DNA from: Bolinopsis microptera
Taxonomy: Eukaryota; Ctenophora; Tentaculata; Lobata; Bolinopsidae
DNA: 64,000 nucleotides
Direction of reading: 5' to 3'
Assembly: GCF_026151205.1 (NCBI RefSeq)
Contig: NC_087079.1
Span: forward strand, 2,761,730 to 2,825,729
Position numbers and translations under genes: made by a program. Position 1 is the stretch's first letter; every line of letters starts with the position of its first letter. Below are positions 9,610 through 22,296 of the stretch, piece by piece. The notes beneath the pieces are model-generated. The model was not told the DNA's origin and did no database searches. It worked only from the letters and a program-made list of their open reading frames with translations.

Positions 9610-12600
9610 AATAATTACTATACTCCGCAAGCATCTCTTTATACCGTGGGATCAGAAGTTTTTGGTGAGGCGCGTGTTCGAATATGTTGCTATTTGGTTT
9701 TGAGTAGGTTCCCATATTCTCATATTTGTGTAACCTAGACACATCACATATTATGTGATTATGTTTTCTGAATTAATGATTTGTCGAGCTATGCCTTTAG
9801 CGTGAATTTAGCTGTAAAATGTGCTATGAAATATGCTATTTCAAATGTTTAATTGCATGAGGATCGAATGTTAGATGTTAAATGATACTCAGCAGCCAGC
9901 ATGCTATTGAGTAGATTGAGTAGATTTTATTTCCTTTTACTCTTTGCTTGTCGTGCTGCTAATCTTTAAAGTTCGCTTTGTAAGTTGCGGAGATGTCATT
10001 GTCTCATCTATAATGTGTGTATGTAGTACACATCATTACGTCCCTCCTGGTACTTGGTAGGTACAGCTCAATGTGTAGATTCCGGGTCTACAGTTATTAT
10101 TTAATAGTTCCTCGATACATTCTCTGTTTAGTGTTTACTCGCTGTTTGGCAAGCTGCCAATATTCTACATTCTGTTGTTCACGACACTGGCTAGTGAGGT
10201 GTTTTTTGTTGCTTTCAAAGTTTCTTTTCGTTAGTTATCTGATTGTGTCGTAGTGATAATTCCCCACTATATCAGTATATTATAACAGTGTTGCATAATA
10301 CATATTATGATAATATTATTATCCACGTATTATTATATGTGGAATATATTATTGCTGAGGGTTTGATAATAATACCACACTGTAGGGGCTACATGGAGAT
10401 AGGTAGTTGGACAAACTCAACAAAATGGCTCTTGTTTGTAAAAATACATCAGCTAACCAATCAGGCGATCATCGCTTTCGTAAAATTAAATTGCGATCAC
10501 ATTTTCTACCAAAGTGAGTGGCAGGCCCGAGAACAATAGAATGAGCCATGACATATTGGTTGCTGTGTTAACTGCGACCCTGTGTACATGAGTTTATTGT
10601 TCTGCGAAATATTGGTAATTTTCAATGTGTACAGCTATTTTGTCATTTACACGTATTATAGTGCCGTTTTGAGTCCTTGTTGAGGAACCTTTTGTTTGTA
10701 CTATAGTACTATAGTATATATCACTTGTAATACGAGGCCGTCAATACGTTTATAGTCGTTAGTTATTAATTAGATATCGTCCACTCTCACCTTCTCATTA
10801 ATTTATTGAGTGTCATACAGTTCGTGGTGCACTATTTCCTAGATTACATTAGATTTCATGAGCAGCTGTGCCACTGTTCCCCCCCCCCCTCTAAACCTTG
10901 CTAAAACCTCCAAACAAACATTAATACGTTATTGAAGGTGACAGGTTGTTAAGTATTGAAGGATGAAAGTAGCTGATCCTATAAGGCCTATTAGGAGACA
11001 TACATATTACATTAATTAAAGTCTCACAACTTCGTTATCTACTACATCCAGGAATAGAAGGAATAGAAGTAAAAGGGAAGGAAGCAATATATAAAGCGAA
11101 AGTAGCCGGTTTCGGGTCTCTCCGTCACATTACCAGCATTCCAGAGAGACAGGTTATATAGCCGATGGTACCCTTAAAATCATGTAATACGAGATGATCC
11201 CTTATTTCTGTAATCCTTCATCTCTCTAAGTCTCTACGATTATTATTTTATGTGTCTTCAGTGTCACTGTCGATCATGTTGATTTTAGTACAGTGTCTAT
11301 CTTTAGGCCACGAATGTAGTTGTTTCGCACGTTTTTCAGGCACATTTTCCTGATATTTAATTTATATTATACCTAGAAATAATACAGCCAAGCGCTCTAG
11401 CGCTGGTATAACTTAAAGATCAGGCATTTGTTAACTTTAATCTGCCAAGTGCAAGCCAATTAAGTAGTGTAGATTAAAGCATATCCATAAGGTTATTAAA
11501 ATATATCACGTTATTGCTGTTAACCTTCATATCAAGTTTCATTGCGGCTGACAAACGTGTTCTTCGTCTCAACGTTATAAAGATTTTTATCGTTGTGCAA
11601 TTTATTAATTCATTTCATCATTTTAATAGCTTATTGTATTTTATTTATTGCTTTCTATTTCGGAAATATAAAGCAATATTATTTCCTACTTTGTAACTTT
11701 GTACATCATTAGTCAGTCTCCATCGTGCATAATAGTCGAAAGTAAGATGTTTCAGAGCCATAAAATGAATATAATTAGAGGCAATGTGGGTGACGCGGAC
11801 TATAGTAACCACAGCAACCATCACAATAATAGGAATCATACATTTTATTTCTTTAAATCTCACATTTAATTGAATTTCACGATGTCATATTTCACAGTGT
11901 TATGGTCACCTGGTCACTTTACTAGTTAACATGTCTAATATATACACGCAGCACATCTAACCTAGCTAATATCTCAATATATATACCTAGTGGTGCTGTA
12001 TCAAATATCACTGCTAATCCTGATCCAGCTCTAAGACTTGTTTCTTCTTGTTTCTTCTCTTTTGTTGATCAGATGGCGTTTTCTTGTCTTGTTACATGAT
12101 TTTCTATCTTATTTACGCGTAGTTTGCTGTCAAAATGCTGTTTGTTGTTACTTGTATTATAGGCTGATATAACGAAGTTTATTAAAATCAACTCTGTCTC
12201 CTGCTTTTACTCCCTACCGCAATAAGCACAATACTTTTGAATTTTTCTGATCGTTCTGATAATTAGCCAAAAAAAAGGATCAAGTTTAAGGCACCTTTTT
12301 TTTGTTCAAACTTGTCAGTTGTGTACAACACAGTTGCGCTAATGAATAGTATAATTTATTGTATTCAGCTTAATTAATGTATCCAGTTTATTACATATTG
12401 TATTTAGTTTATTACACTGTACTCAGTTTATTACATTGTATTAATACATTGTGCCAACTATAACTATTATATCGTTTCACAGATTTATACGATAACACTT
12501 AATCCGTAGTAAATTGAACTTGTAGTTGCTCTTTATTTTCTGAATAATGTTATAAATTATATGTTGGCGTTCAATTTCAATTCAGGAATGCTATATATTA

Positions 12601-14099
12601 ATCAAGTAACGGTAAGAGTTATGGGACTGGTTTTTCAGTATATTGCAGACAAAACTTTGAGGAAGCAAAATAACTAAAGTTTTTTTAAATCGGCCAATGG
12701 TAAATGGTTTAATTGGTGCCTTTTGCATTTATTTTGGTCACTGCAGTATAGCTCTATCTGAAATATATACGAGGTCTAATTTGATCACGACACTGATTCT
12801 CTCTCCCACGTTAGTCACGTTTGACTTTAGTTCCTTCTGGTGATTTTGTTTTACAGATGTATCTTGATCGCTTGACAATTTTGTTTTGGGTTTCGTCTGA
12901 GCGTGCTCATACTTTTGCAACTTTTAACTGCAAATTACAATAGTGAAATCCCGACCGTATTACACTGTAACTTATCGAATTTTTTATTAGATATTATATC
13001 ATCTGGGTGATGACGTGATTAATAACAGGACTCCGCCCCTACAAGGTGAGTTACATAGGTACCCTTTTATTAATTAAATTAACTACGATTAAATTTGTTT
13101 TTATGATTATTTGGCTGATTATTTGGCTGTTACCACATAGAAGTTTTCTGACAGCTCTACGCACGCTTGCTAAACATCTGTCATGTAGATTGTAGAAGAA
13201 ACACAATTGCAGAGAAAATAAAGTGACAAAAGATTTTGTCGACGTGATATTATCAAACCAAAAAGCCGGCCAAATAGCAAGAGAAAGGAGTTTTAGTCTA
13301 GTAATCCTGAACTATCTTGATCATGGCAAGTGCTCCGGTGCAGCATCTATCAGTTACAATCTTTATATAAATTCTCTTTTGTTTGATTTGGCTGATGGTC
13401 TGATATCAAAGCTACACATCCGTATTCGTATTCTTCTATTGTATTGTTATAGAGCGTTAATAAACAGCACGTGTTTCATAGCCATTCTTAAAGCAAGGTT
13501 CGTTATCTCTCTTTGACATCACATTGTCTCTGATGATAGAAATGTACACAAGCACAAGTTTAATATTGAGAGGTAATAGTAGCCTCAATTTATTACAGTT
13601 AATTAGAGTTAAGTGCCCTCAATTTATCAGTTAAGTTTTAACCTTCTTACCACGTAAACTGTTCCACGTAAACTGTTCTTTTTACCGTGCTGCTGTTTCG
13701 CTTCTTTGTTTTTAGTAAACACTGAGTATATTATTAAAAGTGCATATCAAAATTATTAAACTGATCAGGAAACTATTGGCTACACTATAAGCTACTTTTA
13801 GCTACAAGTAGAGCACCATAAAGCTTGGTTTCGATTACGGTGATTTGGCATATTCACACTTCACAGGCCTTAGTTTGTTGGTCAAATGCTACCTCGAATT
13901 CAAGATTCGCAACAAATCAGGGTGAATCCTCGGCCCCCTTCTCCCTTAAGCTGAATGATAAAAGGGTAGGGAAAGGCTAAAGATAGATAGCTTAATCAAA
14001 TCAAATGACCGATGAGTAAGATAAGACTGGGACCGCTGCGATTGCATCAGTCCCACTAAAAGTAAATCTCTCCCCAAATGTTTACAAATATTGTTGATA
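9610..14099. other. 4.5 kb without a recognisable gene
   Basis: AT-rich sequence with only short ORFs whose translations look random, plus small simple runs (C9 near 10880, A/T tracts). No exons with convincing splice pairs, tRNA or mobile element found by eye. Confidence 0.4.
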
Positions 14100-14230
14100 G
14101 GCCCTGAGGGTATGCAAGTAACGTCAATCGATCTATTTTTGGACGCTGATTCCGAATCACCCCCATGACGTAGGGTAAAAACGCTTCCCTGAGGAGTTAT
14201 GAGCATTGAGCAAGAACTGTTTTGGTCACG
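14100..14230 (-). repeat. Dispersed repeat, copy A
   Basis: Carries GACGCTGATTCCGAATCA, then CCCCCATGACGTAGGGTAAA, then AGTTATG and GTTTTGGTCACG. The same ordered blocks occur at 25660-25760 and, inverted, at 33289-33431. Probably an uncatalogued interspersed element. It gives rise to a spurious 104-aa minus-strand ORF. Confidence 0.75.
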
Positions 14231-14517
14231 CAAAATAATACGAGTCCAATCGCATGGCACCGGAAATTTTTCTCACGTATTGTGACTTCTATTATAATAT
14301 TTTTAATGTATGCATAATTTATTTTGAGGACAATTTTTAGAAAAAATATCGTGCTGACTTAAACATTTGTAATAGCAATTTTTATTGATTCCAGCGATTT
14401 AATTTTAGAGATATTAGCGTAATAAGGTCGAACCTACCACTAACTTTTAGTTCAGCCTACTCCTTGGCACTTCAGCCTTTCAACCGGTAGTGTTTGACAA
14501 GAATATTGTTTCAGAAG

Positions 14518-17500
14518 ATGTTTTACGAGGCTGTAATCGGGGGACTGGTAGGTCTAGCTACCTACATGTACCTTCACTATCTCAACAAGTCTAAACAGAG
14601 ACAGCAGATTGAACAGGTGGGAAAATATTTTTATGTTTTCAAATTTATTTCCGTTTTAACATTCTGCGTTTATTATTCGATATGATTTTTTAACCTCATC
14701 CTGAAAACGCATTTCTATTAATTCGTTGCTCCTATTTTTAGAATGTGCAGCAACAAGCCGCTAAGAATGCTAACGAGAAATCGACAGATACCGAAAGCAT
14801 GCAGTGGTTAAACTTCATAATCAAACATTGGTTAGTCATTTTTAAATTGAGTTTTACAACTTTTAGAAAATAGAGATGTAAAGCAAACAATTAAATTAAA
14901 TTTAAAAATCTATCATGCTTATACTGTTAATACCTTTGGAACCCACGGATTTCATCGCAGCTATTTGTCCAATAGTTGAACAGGTGCACATCCTCGCAGG
15001 TACCTGGCAGTGGACCAGAAGTTGCAACAGAAGATCAAGGAGCTAGCCCAACCCACCCTCGACTCCCTACAACTCCCTTCACCTGTTACAGGAGTGGTGT
15101 TGGAGAGTGTCTCCTTCGGGCAGAATCCCCCTTACATTGAGGGGTGCCGGACTTTCAGGGAAAAGTGGGCTGATAACCGTGATCTTGAGGTGGGAGTGAT
15201 TCTTGTTAATTCGTTAGATTTACTCGGCGATTGTAACTTTTCTCTGATAACTTAGCTCTTGATTTTAATTCACTATACATATTATATTTTCCTTAGTTTT
15301 TTTTTCATTATTGTGTGTAACGAATATATAATTTGTTTTCAATTGAGTAAGTAGTTTTTATTCCAGACACTAGAACTGGTTCTTGGACCCAGGATTGATT
15401 CGAAAGAGTTTGAAGTAAAGATTCATCTTAAAGGTCTGGGACATGTCAGTCTCACAGGTTTCAAGTTCACCGGCCAACTCCAGGTGAAGCTTTACAAATT
15501 TAGTAATTTTCTATTCCTTGGTCGCGGGAAGTGTTTATGTTTTAAGGACTCTTTGTTCACGTGTTAGCATATTTTAATTGTTTTTAATATTAGAATATTT
15601 TAAATATTTTACGAAGATTTTTATACAAATGGCTTAAATTCTGAAAATAAAGTTTCTGTAAATTTTCAGGTTTCTATTCTAATGGATAAGTCGCTCCCCT
15701 TTCCTTGCATCAAACATGTTTACTTCACATTCAGAGAAAGACCTGACATTAAATTCGACCTGAGTCTTGGAGTGATCGGTGAGAAATTTTGAAATTAATT
15801 ACAAGTATTACAAGAATTACAAATTAGAAGTTTTATATTACAATGGTAATTATTCACGGGGCTTGACGACAGCAAGGAGATGAACAAACTCATGCTGGAT
15901 AGACAGATTTGGAAAAAAACTATCCCTGTTCGGACGTTGAAACCGCCCTAAGTCGAAGTAAGTCGTCGTAATTATTTACAATCTATTACAAATGGTAATA
16001 TTTGTATTTACTCCTTCAGATGTGAACCTGCTGCCGAATGTAAAATCCTGGCTACAAGACACAATAGAAGAGTTACTATCGGACTCTCTAGTGGACCCGG
16101 GAAGATACCTGATAGACATGACCCAGGAGGAGATGAAGATGATGCTCATCTTCGGAGTCAGGAAATTGAAGAGAACTGTCCTGCATCTTCAGGTAATGAG
16201 GATTTGTCTTGGTATACTTGAAGAATATTCTTGACCATAGTTTTTGCCGGCCGACTATTCTATATTATAAAATTATAATACTTTACGTACATGTAATAAA
16301 AGCTTATCCTACCAAGGTATGAAGTTGATATGCAATAGAAATGAACTTGATAAGACGCCGAAATTGTGCCTTCATCCACCATTGTGATTCTAATTTTTAA
16401 ATCCCAGGTCGATATCCGAAAGGACAAACTTGAACAACACAACGACAAGAAACGAGATATTGAGTGTATTCTTAACACAGGTGGTAAAGATTTCAAATCA
16501 GAAGTAGAATTTTACAGGACCCAGAAAACTTGTCACGTTTGGTTCCCACTTGCAGTTCTTCAGCAAGAGGTAGGGATGCTTTTAGGTAGCAAAATGATTG
16601 TGATAATGGCTCGGTGCTCAATAGTAGATCGTATGTTCTAAAAATAGATTGATCTTAATTCATATTTTAGACGTGTAAAAGGCGATGCCCTGGGGCTAAT
16701 TGCGTAAAAGAGGTAGTGATAATCGTGTGAATGGTTGTATAATGTATTGCACTTCAAGGTTTTATTTGGGATTGACTTGTATTTTTGTTCACCGTTCAGT
16801 GGCGTAACTATTCAGTGAGGTAGGGCTGGGATATCTTGGTAGGTGAATTGGTACAGTGAAGTGTTATCAGGTATGGTGAAAAACGCGAGGTTTTTCTTCG
16901 GAACGCAGAAATCATTTATATTAGACAAATCTGCTTTCTCGAAAGCTTTGTCCGTCCGAAAACAAATTGAAGCACATTTTCCTGCGATATTGGGTGATGG
17001 GAGGTATACAAGTTATAGTTACGCCACTGTTACCATTTTCTAAAACACTGCTCAAAGATGTTATTATATCCTCTTAGTCTTAGTCTACACTCCTAGTCTT
17101 AAACAGACTCTCCAGTGGGTTCTACGTTTTACCCGGAGCACTTTATTTTTTCTTGTTGCCTTAATAACCTTTTGAATGTCGCAGTGTGAGATATGAGTAT
17201 ATATATATCCTTTTTAGATATATTCGGCAGTCCGGACAATACAAATGACAATTCGACAAACTGAAGCCCTATATGTACTTCGCTTCTTACAATGAAATGC
17301 AATGAGTCTTGAGTAGAGTAATATTTAGGGGTCTCGAACTCCAAAGCTTTGAAACTAACAACACTCGTTCTGTTTCAGATTAATTTCTCGGTGTACATAC
17401 CACACACGTTTGGGAAGGACGACAAGCTCGCAGAGATGAAAATAGACGTTAACGGTCTGATTCGAGAGAAAACAGTGAGTTTTGTAATGTAGTTTTAAAC

Positions 17501-19163
17501 TGTTACTTTTCTTGGAGTGAGTTCGGAGCACACTCCCGCGTGGAATTCTCTGTGGATTTTCCATGATTTGGATGCTTCCTGCATGGTCTATTATTGTGAC
17601 AGAGATTAAACCTCCGTTTGTTTCAGAAGGAACTTCACAGATCAGTGAGACATAACGAGAATATTCTGCTGGTCGTCAGAGCTACAGCATACGAGCTTCC
17701 TTACATCCCCATACGGCAGAGTGGCACTGAGGTTAGCTGGAATTTCAATTATTAATATAATATAATATTAGCTGGAATTAGTAATTGTGAAATAGAAGAA
17801 ATGTGGTCGGAATCCAACAATTTTCCCTGCAAATTTGTTAAGACTGCTTGTGTTGTTCAACAGTAATGTCTCCCATTGATGAGCGTGAAATTCCTCGTCC
17901 CAAAACACTGTACAAGGGACTTCTGTGAAATAACTTTGAATTTCCCTCAGGTTACAGATTATATAAAGTATTTCCACATTCCTGAGCTCACTAGGGAGGA
18001 CGTGAACAGATGCTCATCTGGCCTGGTGTACCTTCACATCCACAGGTTACTAATTTTACACCTATTTTGTAGTGTATTAGTTAGCACCACTATAATTATA
18101 ATCTTTAGTAAAAACCTAACTAAATATGCTGATAGGTACGGTTTTTAATCTGGATTATCTTAGCTTTTGCTTGATTTAATGGATACAAATACCTTATCTT
18201 CAGTTCTTCACTCAAATTTACAATTCTTCTATTCCATGATTATTTATATCATTTTAATATCCATTTTAATCTGGCAGAGCTACTGGACTGCCTGCTATGG
18301 ATACTCGCGGTAAGAGCGACCCTTACTGTAAAGTGAAATTCAACGGGGAGAAACTTTTCAAGACACCGGTGAGCATTTTGAATTTAAACATTTGCCAAAC
18401 ATTAATATTTGACTGCTTTGCAGTTATTTATTTACTTCTCCAGTTTCCACTATCATTTTTTAGTTCCGTTTGAAAGTGAAGATCTTAAAATCTTGGACCA
18501 TTAGACTAATTTTAATTTTTAGGTCGTATACAACAATCTGGACCCTGTCTTTAACCATTTTGAAGATTTCTTCGTCCGCAACATAATAGAATCAGATGTG
18601 ACTCTAGAGATGATGGACTATGATGCTGCATCAGGAAATGACGAAATGGGTAAAGTTAGACTCAACCTAAATGACGTTGCACCCAAAGTAAGTCGTTTGC
18701 GAGTAGTTAATTCTTAATTAAGATACTAGCTACTGTATTTCATATTTGGAGACCTTCAAATCCTTACTGGGCATCTGAGCATGTACTAAACTCATCTTGA
18801 ACATATTTATTGATTTTAGTACTTTGAGGGTTTCTCAGTGTAAACAATAACCGGTAGAACAATACACGATTAGTACACATACTACATTACAAATAGTAGT
18901 CGGGACCCGGGTCTAGCTTATCAGCGAACTGAAATAAGATTAAACAACCTTCAAAAAAATTAATGTTGTACCATTTAAATTTGTTAAATTAACTGTTTAA
19001 ATTCCAGATGGTTGACCAAGGATTCGATATCATAACTAAAGATGGCAAAAAATCGGGCATCCTGTACCTCACAGTTATCTTCAGACCTGTCCAGCTACCA
19101 CCCACCTCCGCCGATATAAGCAATACATTCCACAACAACCTCGGGGCTGTCACCGTCCTTTGA
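14518..19163 (+). CDS. Extended synaptotagmin-like protein A (TM-SMP-C2), 14 exons, ~562 aa
   Basis: Exons: 14518-14616, 14742-14830, 15000-15189, 15367-15483, 15670-15778, 16020-16192, 16408-16569, 16671-16712, 17379-17474, 17627-17731, 17951-18045, 18278-18368, 18523-18687, 19008-19163; all junctions are GT-AG and in phase. Residues 1-33 hold a hydrophobic anchor (AVIGGLVGLATYMYLHYL). Residues ~50-258 are an SMP lipid-transfer domain, introduced by the E-Syt-like WLNFIIKHW. A divergent C2-like region follows (~259-395), interrupted by a 42-nt Cys exon (CKRRCPGANC). A C2 domain at ~405-545 keeps the Ca2+ aspartates D434, D440, D488, D490 and D496. Family role: tethering ER to plasma membrane and moving lipids. 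It is shorter than vertebrate E-Syts because it has fewer C2 domains. An acceptor (TTGTTTCAG) ends 3 nt before the ATG. Confidence 0.92.
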
Positions 19164-19167
19164 GCTT

Positions 19168-19425
19168 CTAGCAGTTACCGTGGGTACCATGGTTACCATG
19201 GTTATCATGGTTACCAGTTAGATAAGACGTTACTCGTTTCAGATTTATTGGTTTAGTACTGCTAGTGTTACTCACCCGTGGGGTTGTACTAAGTGATTTT
19301 TGGTCCATCATGTCACTCGAGTGCCTACTCGTACTCCTTTGTAACCCACTTTGACTTTTCTCGGTTTTCATTACATTCTGACTGATGCTCTGGGCTACTT
19401 CACCAATCAGCATGCTTAAGTTCAT
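19168..19425 (-). CDS. Hypothetical 85-aa Ser/Thr-rich ORF, convergent with E-Syt A
   Basis: ATG-started minus-strand frame (MNLSMLIGEVAQSISQNV...), Ser/Thr-rich with a His-Asn-Gly tail encoded by a local ACCATGG-type repeat. It lies 5 nt beyond the E-Syt A stop. A possible acceptor (CATTTTAG) is 10 nt before the ATG. No family recognised; it may be a single exon or chance. Confidence 0.25.
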   Translation of the reverse strand: MNLSMLIGEVAQSISQNVMKTEKSQSGLQRSTSRHSSDMMDQKSLSTTPRVSNTSSTKPINLKRVTSYLTGNHDNHGNHGTHGNC

Positions 19426-19818
19426 ACCTCAAAAACTAAAATGAGTACAAAACTAGTTATTGACAAGTTGATTCAAAGATAAGTTGGACATTATTCATTA
19501 AATTAGGGTGCGAACATTTGGGTTTCTACTAACTTACTGCATATCAAAACCTTGTCCTTTAAAATCACGAGGAATACCTTCCCTTTTTTATTTTCAGATG
19601 CTAATTATTTAAGCTTTATTTTTTCATTGTGAATGACTTGAAATTTTTGATTATCAGATTTAAATCCATTGATATTTTGGGGTATATAACACATTGCACA
19701 TGTTTACAGTGACACGATCATAGAATTATTATTTTATGAGGAATTGTGTTTATACTTTGTTATAACTCAAGTAAACTGCAATAGTCTTTTCGGTGAATAT
19801 TATGTGTTTATCAGTTGC

Positions 19819-21495
19819 ATGGGTTTATGCTTAAACTCTACGTGTCCTATTCAAGACACTTTTTTAGAACATGATTCATGTCCTGGTCAGTATCCTGGCC
19901 GAGTCAAAACTCTGGCAAACAACAATAACCTGACTTTTGTGTCAATGTCCGATGTAGGTGAATATGAAAATACAATTTTCCAATGTAAGAATACTAAATG
20001 TATAAAGTACAGCCAAGTTTGCGACCTTGTTGATGACTGTGGTGACATGTCGGATGAACGAAACTGTACAAATCATATAGTTTGTGAGAATACAAACAAC
20101 CGGACAGATCAAGTAAAAGAGCACTTGATATCTCATTCCCAGAAGTGCGACGGTAGATTTGATTGTTTTGATCTTTCAGATGAATGCAATCTAGAGTGTG
20201 GCAAGGAAATCCTCCAAAACTGGTTCTTGAAACTTTATTGCTGGTTGTTGGGCCTCTTAGCAGCAATTTTTAATATCATCACCGTGTGCAAAGTAGCGAG
20301 TTGTATTAAAGACTCTGAAACAAGAAGCAATTTATACACTACAGTACTAATTTGTGTAATCGGAATTGGTGATTTCCTAATAGGAGTCTACTTGATCGCA
20401 CTATCAGTATTCGACAGCATTATTTTCGGAAAGAATTATTGCAGGAAGCAAGCTGAGTGGTTATCGGGGAATTCTTGTTCTGTTCTTGGAGTTATCAGCA
20501 CTGCGGGATCACAACTTTCTTTATTTTCGATGACTCTTTTAAGTTTGATCAGGATGTGGGGAATTCTGAACAGCTCTCTTAGCATTCCAGCCCGTGTCAA
20601 TAAAAGAGCAATAGCAAAATTAATTGGGATCGTTATTGGAATCGTTACTGCTTCGATATCAGTAGCAATCATACCATTGGTCCCCGCCTTAGATGACTAC
20701 TTTGTGCAAGGTTTCTTCTATGATCCACTCTACAAGCTATTTATCGGATTCCCGAACAAAATGAAACATATTAAAATTCTTCAAGCATACTACAAAACTG
20801 AAAATTTGTTGGCGAATACAACTTGGGCTGAGATCGGCGAGAAAGTTGATGGAATGTTCAACCAAAGCTTGAGTAGAAGTGCAGTGCACTTTTACGGAAA
20901 TGATGGTGTGTGCCTCTTCAAATACTTTGTTCGTAGTGATGATCCTAGAAGAAACCGCATAACATCGGATATGAAAACAGAAATGATCGACGTGAAAGGA
21001 AATATGATAGTTTGGCTTATGTTGGGCGTCAACCTTTTCTGCTTTGTGGTGATAACCGTGTCCTATTTGATGATCAACATTATATCTCGGAAATCATCCA
21101 GAAATTCTGGGCAAAATAGCAATCCAGATGCTGTCCGCAGAAACCGAGCAATTATACAGACCAGGATTGCGCTGGTCATAGCCACAGATTTCGCCTGTTG
21201 GGTTCCATTTATGATCATCAGTGGGCTCCACAATCTCGAAACAATCGATGCTACAGATTGGTACGTAAGCTTCGCTATGATAGTTTTACCCCTCAATTCG
21301 GTCATCAACCCTTTGCTATATGATAACACTCTCAGAGAGTTGTTTGGTGAGGCATTCAGAAATTTTGCTGCTAGATGTTCAAGAGGCGCTACATGTTTAA
21401 GATTGCAAGTTACTGCTGTAGAAATGGGAGATCAAATAGAGGGAGCATCGCAAGTAAGAGCAAACGAGGATATCATCGCAGAAACGCCAATTTAG
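19819..21495 (+). CDS. LDLa-containing rhodopsin-class GPCR (relaxin/LGR-like), intact
   Basis: About 558 aa if translation begins at 19819; the frame is open further upstream, so a 5' exon could supply a signal peptide. Two Cys-rich LDLa-like repeats (CIKYSQVCDLVDDCGDMSDERNC; then CDGRFDCFDLSDEC) precede seven hydrophobic segments. TM2 contains GDFLIGVYL, close to the DFLMGVYL of relaxin-family/LGR receptors; the Cys in TM3 (NSCSVLG) is conserved; DRY is replaced by IRM; TM7 has NPLLY. There are no leucine-rich repeats, so the layout recalls LDLa-only receptors such as snail GRL101. A long second extracellular loop holds a Cys (GVCLFKYF). Acceptor-like TTTATCAG ends 4 nt before the ATG. Ligand unknown. 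Confidence 0.9.
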   Translation: MGLCLNSTCPIQDTFLEHDSCPGQYPGRVKTLANNNNLTFVSMSDVGEYENTIFQCKNTKCIKYSQVCDLVDDCGDMSDERNCTNHIVCENTNNRTDQVKEHLISHSQKCDGRFDCFDLSDECNLECGKEILQNWFLKLYCWLLGLLAAIFNIITVCKVASCIKDSETRSNLYTTVLICVIGIGDFLIGVYLIALSVFDSIIFGKNYCRKQAEWLSGNSCSVLGVISTAGSQLSLFSMTLLSLIRMWGILNSSLSIPARVNKRAIAKLIGIVIGIVTASISVAIIPLVPALDDYFVQGFFYDPLYKLFIGFPNKMKHIKILQAYYKTENLLANTTWAEIGEKVDGMFNQSLSRSAVHFYGNDGVCLFKYFVRSDDPRRNRITSDMKTEMIDVKGNMIVWLMLGVNLFCFVVITVSYLMINIISRKSSRNSGQNSNPDAVRRNRAIIQTRIALVIATDFACWVPFMIISGLHNLETIDATDWYVSFAMIVLPLNSVINPLLYDNTLRELFGEAFRNFAARCSRGATCLRLQVTAVEMGDQIEGASQVRANEDIIAETPI

Positions 21496-22292
21496 ATGGA
21501 ATCATAGAACATCTAATGATAAGGTAGGATTTTACAGATTTACATAGAATCTTTGAATAAGCAGGATATATGCTTTATTAAAAACTGTTATCATCAAGAT
21601 GAATGTACATTTTACATTATAAAAAATAAATTTACATGATATAGATTCCCATAAAAATGATGGCTGAAAACTTTCATCAACAGTTTATAAGTCTTAATTG
21701 GTTTATTAGTGATTAACATTTCTACTCTCAGGGTGATATTACGTAATGGACAGCTAGAACGAGCTTATGGAAGATAATAAAGTCGATGGACACTATTTCC
21801 TTTCAAGCTCCACAGCATGACCACAACAATGAACAATATTGACTTAAATGAAGATGTTGAAAATATTGGTACCCGCACAGGAACTGTAAAGCTGTAATAT
21901 TAAATGACTGCTTCTTCTTTATTTCAATACTTTTATGATCCACGAATTTATAGTCATTAGTTTTTCAAACAATCCATTTTTAGTTTGAGCAGCTACTGTA
22001 AGTTGATGTATAGATGTGGATCCTGGAGGGGAGGTGAAGCATATGTTTTGACACGTGACAGACATTAACCAATCAGAATCGACTATTCAAACCCTGAAAT
22101 CGCGGCCATGTGTCACAAAAAATGCTTCACCTTTTGTTGTTGGTATTTTGTGATTTCTCACTGATTAGTTATATAATATATTACGCTTTTACAGTTATTT
22201 TCTTGGCTGCTTGATTATTAATGTTATCTTTTTTTTCTTACTAAGGCTAAATTCTTCTGACTGTTATTTTTAGTACTAGGATATATTTACTC
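21496..22292. other. 3' flank of the GPCR gene, then intergenic
   Basis: AATAAA in the AAAAAATAAATTT context near 21623 is a candidate polyadenylation signal. Nothing else can be supported up to the transposon. Confidence 0.45.
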
Positions 22293-22296
22293 TTAA

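Noticed and set aside
10017-10539. Two adjacent ORFs of 78 and 98 aa
   Set aside because: Overlap in different frames, no motifs, AT-biased composition; likely chance.
13946-14260. 104-aa minus-strand ORF
   Set aside because: Overlaps dispersed repeat copy A; related reading appears in the other copies only as repeat-derived ORFs.
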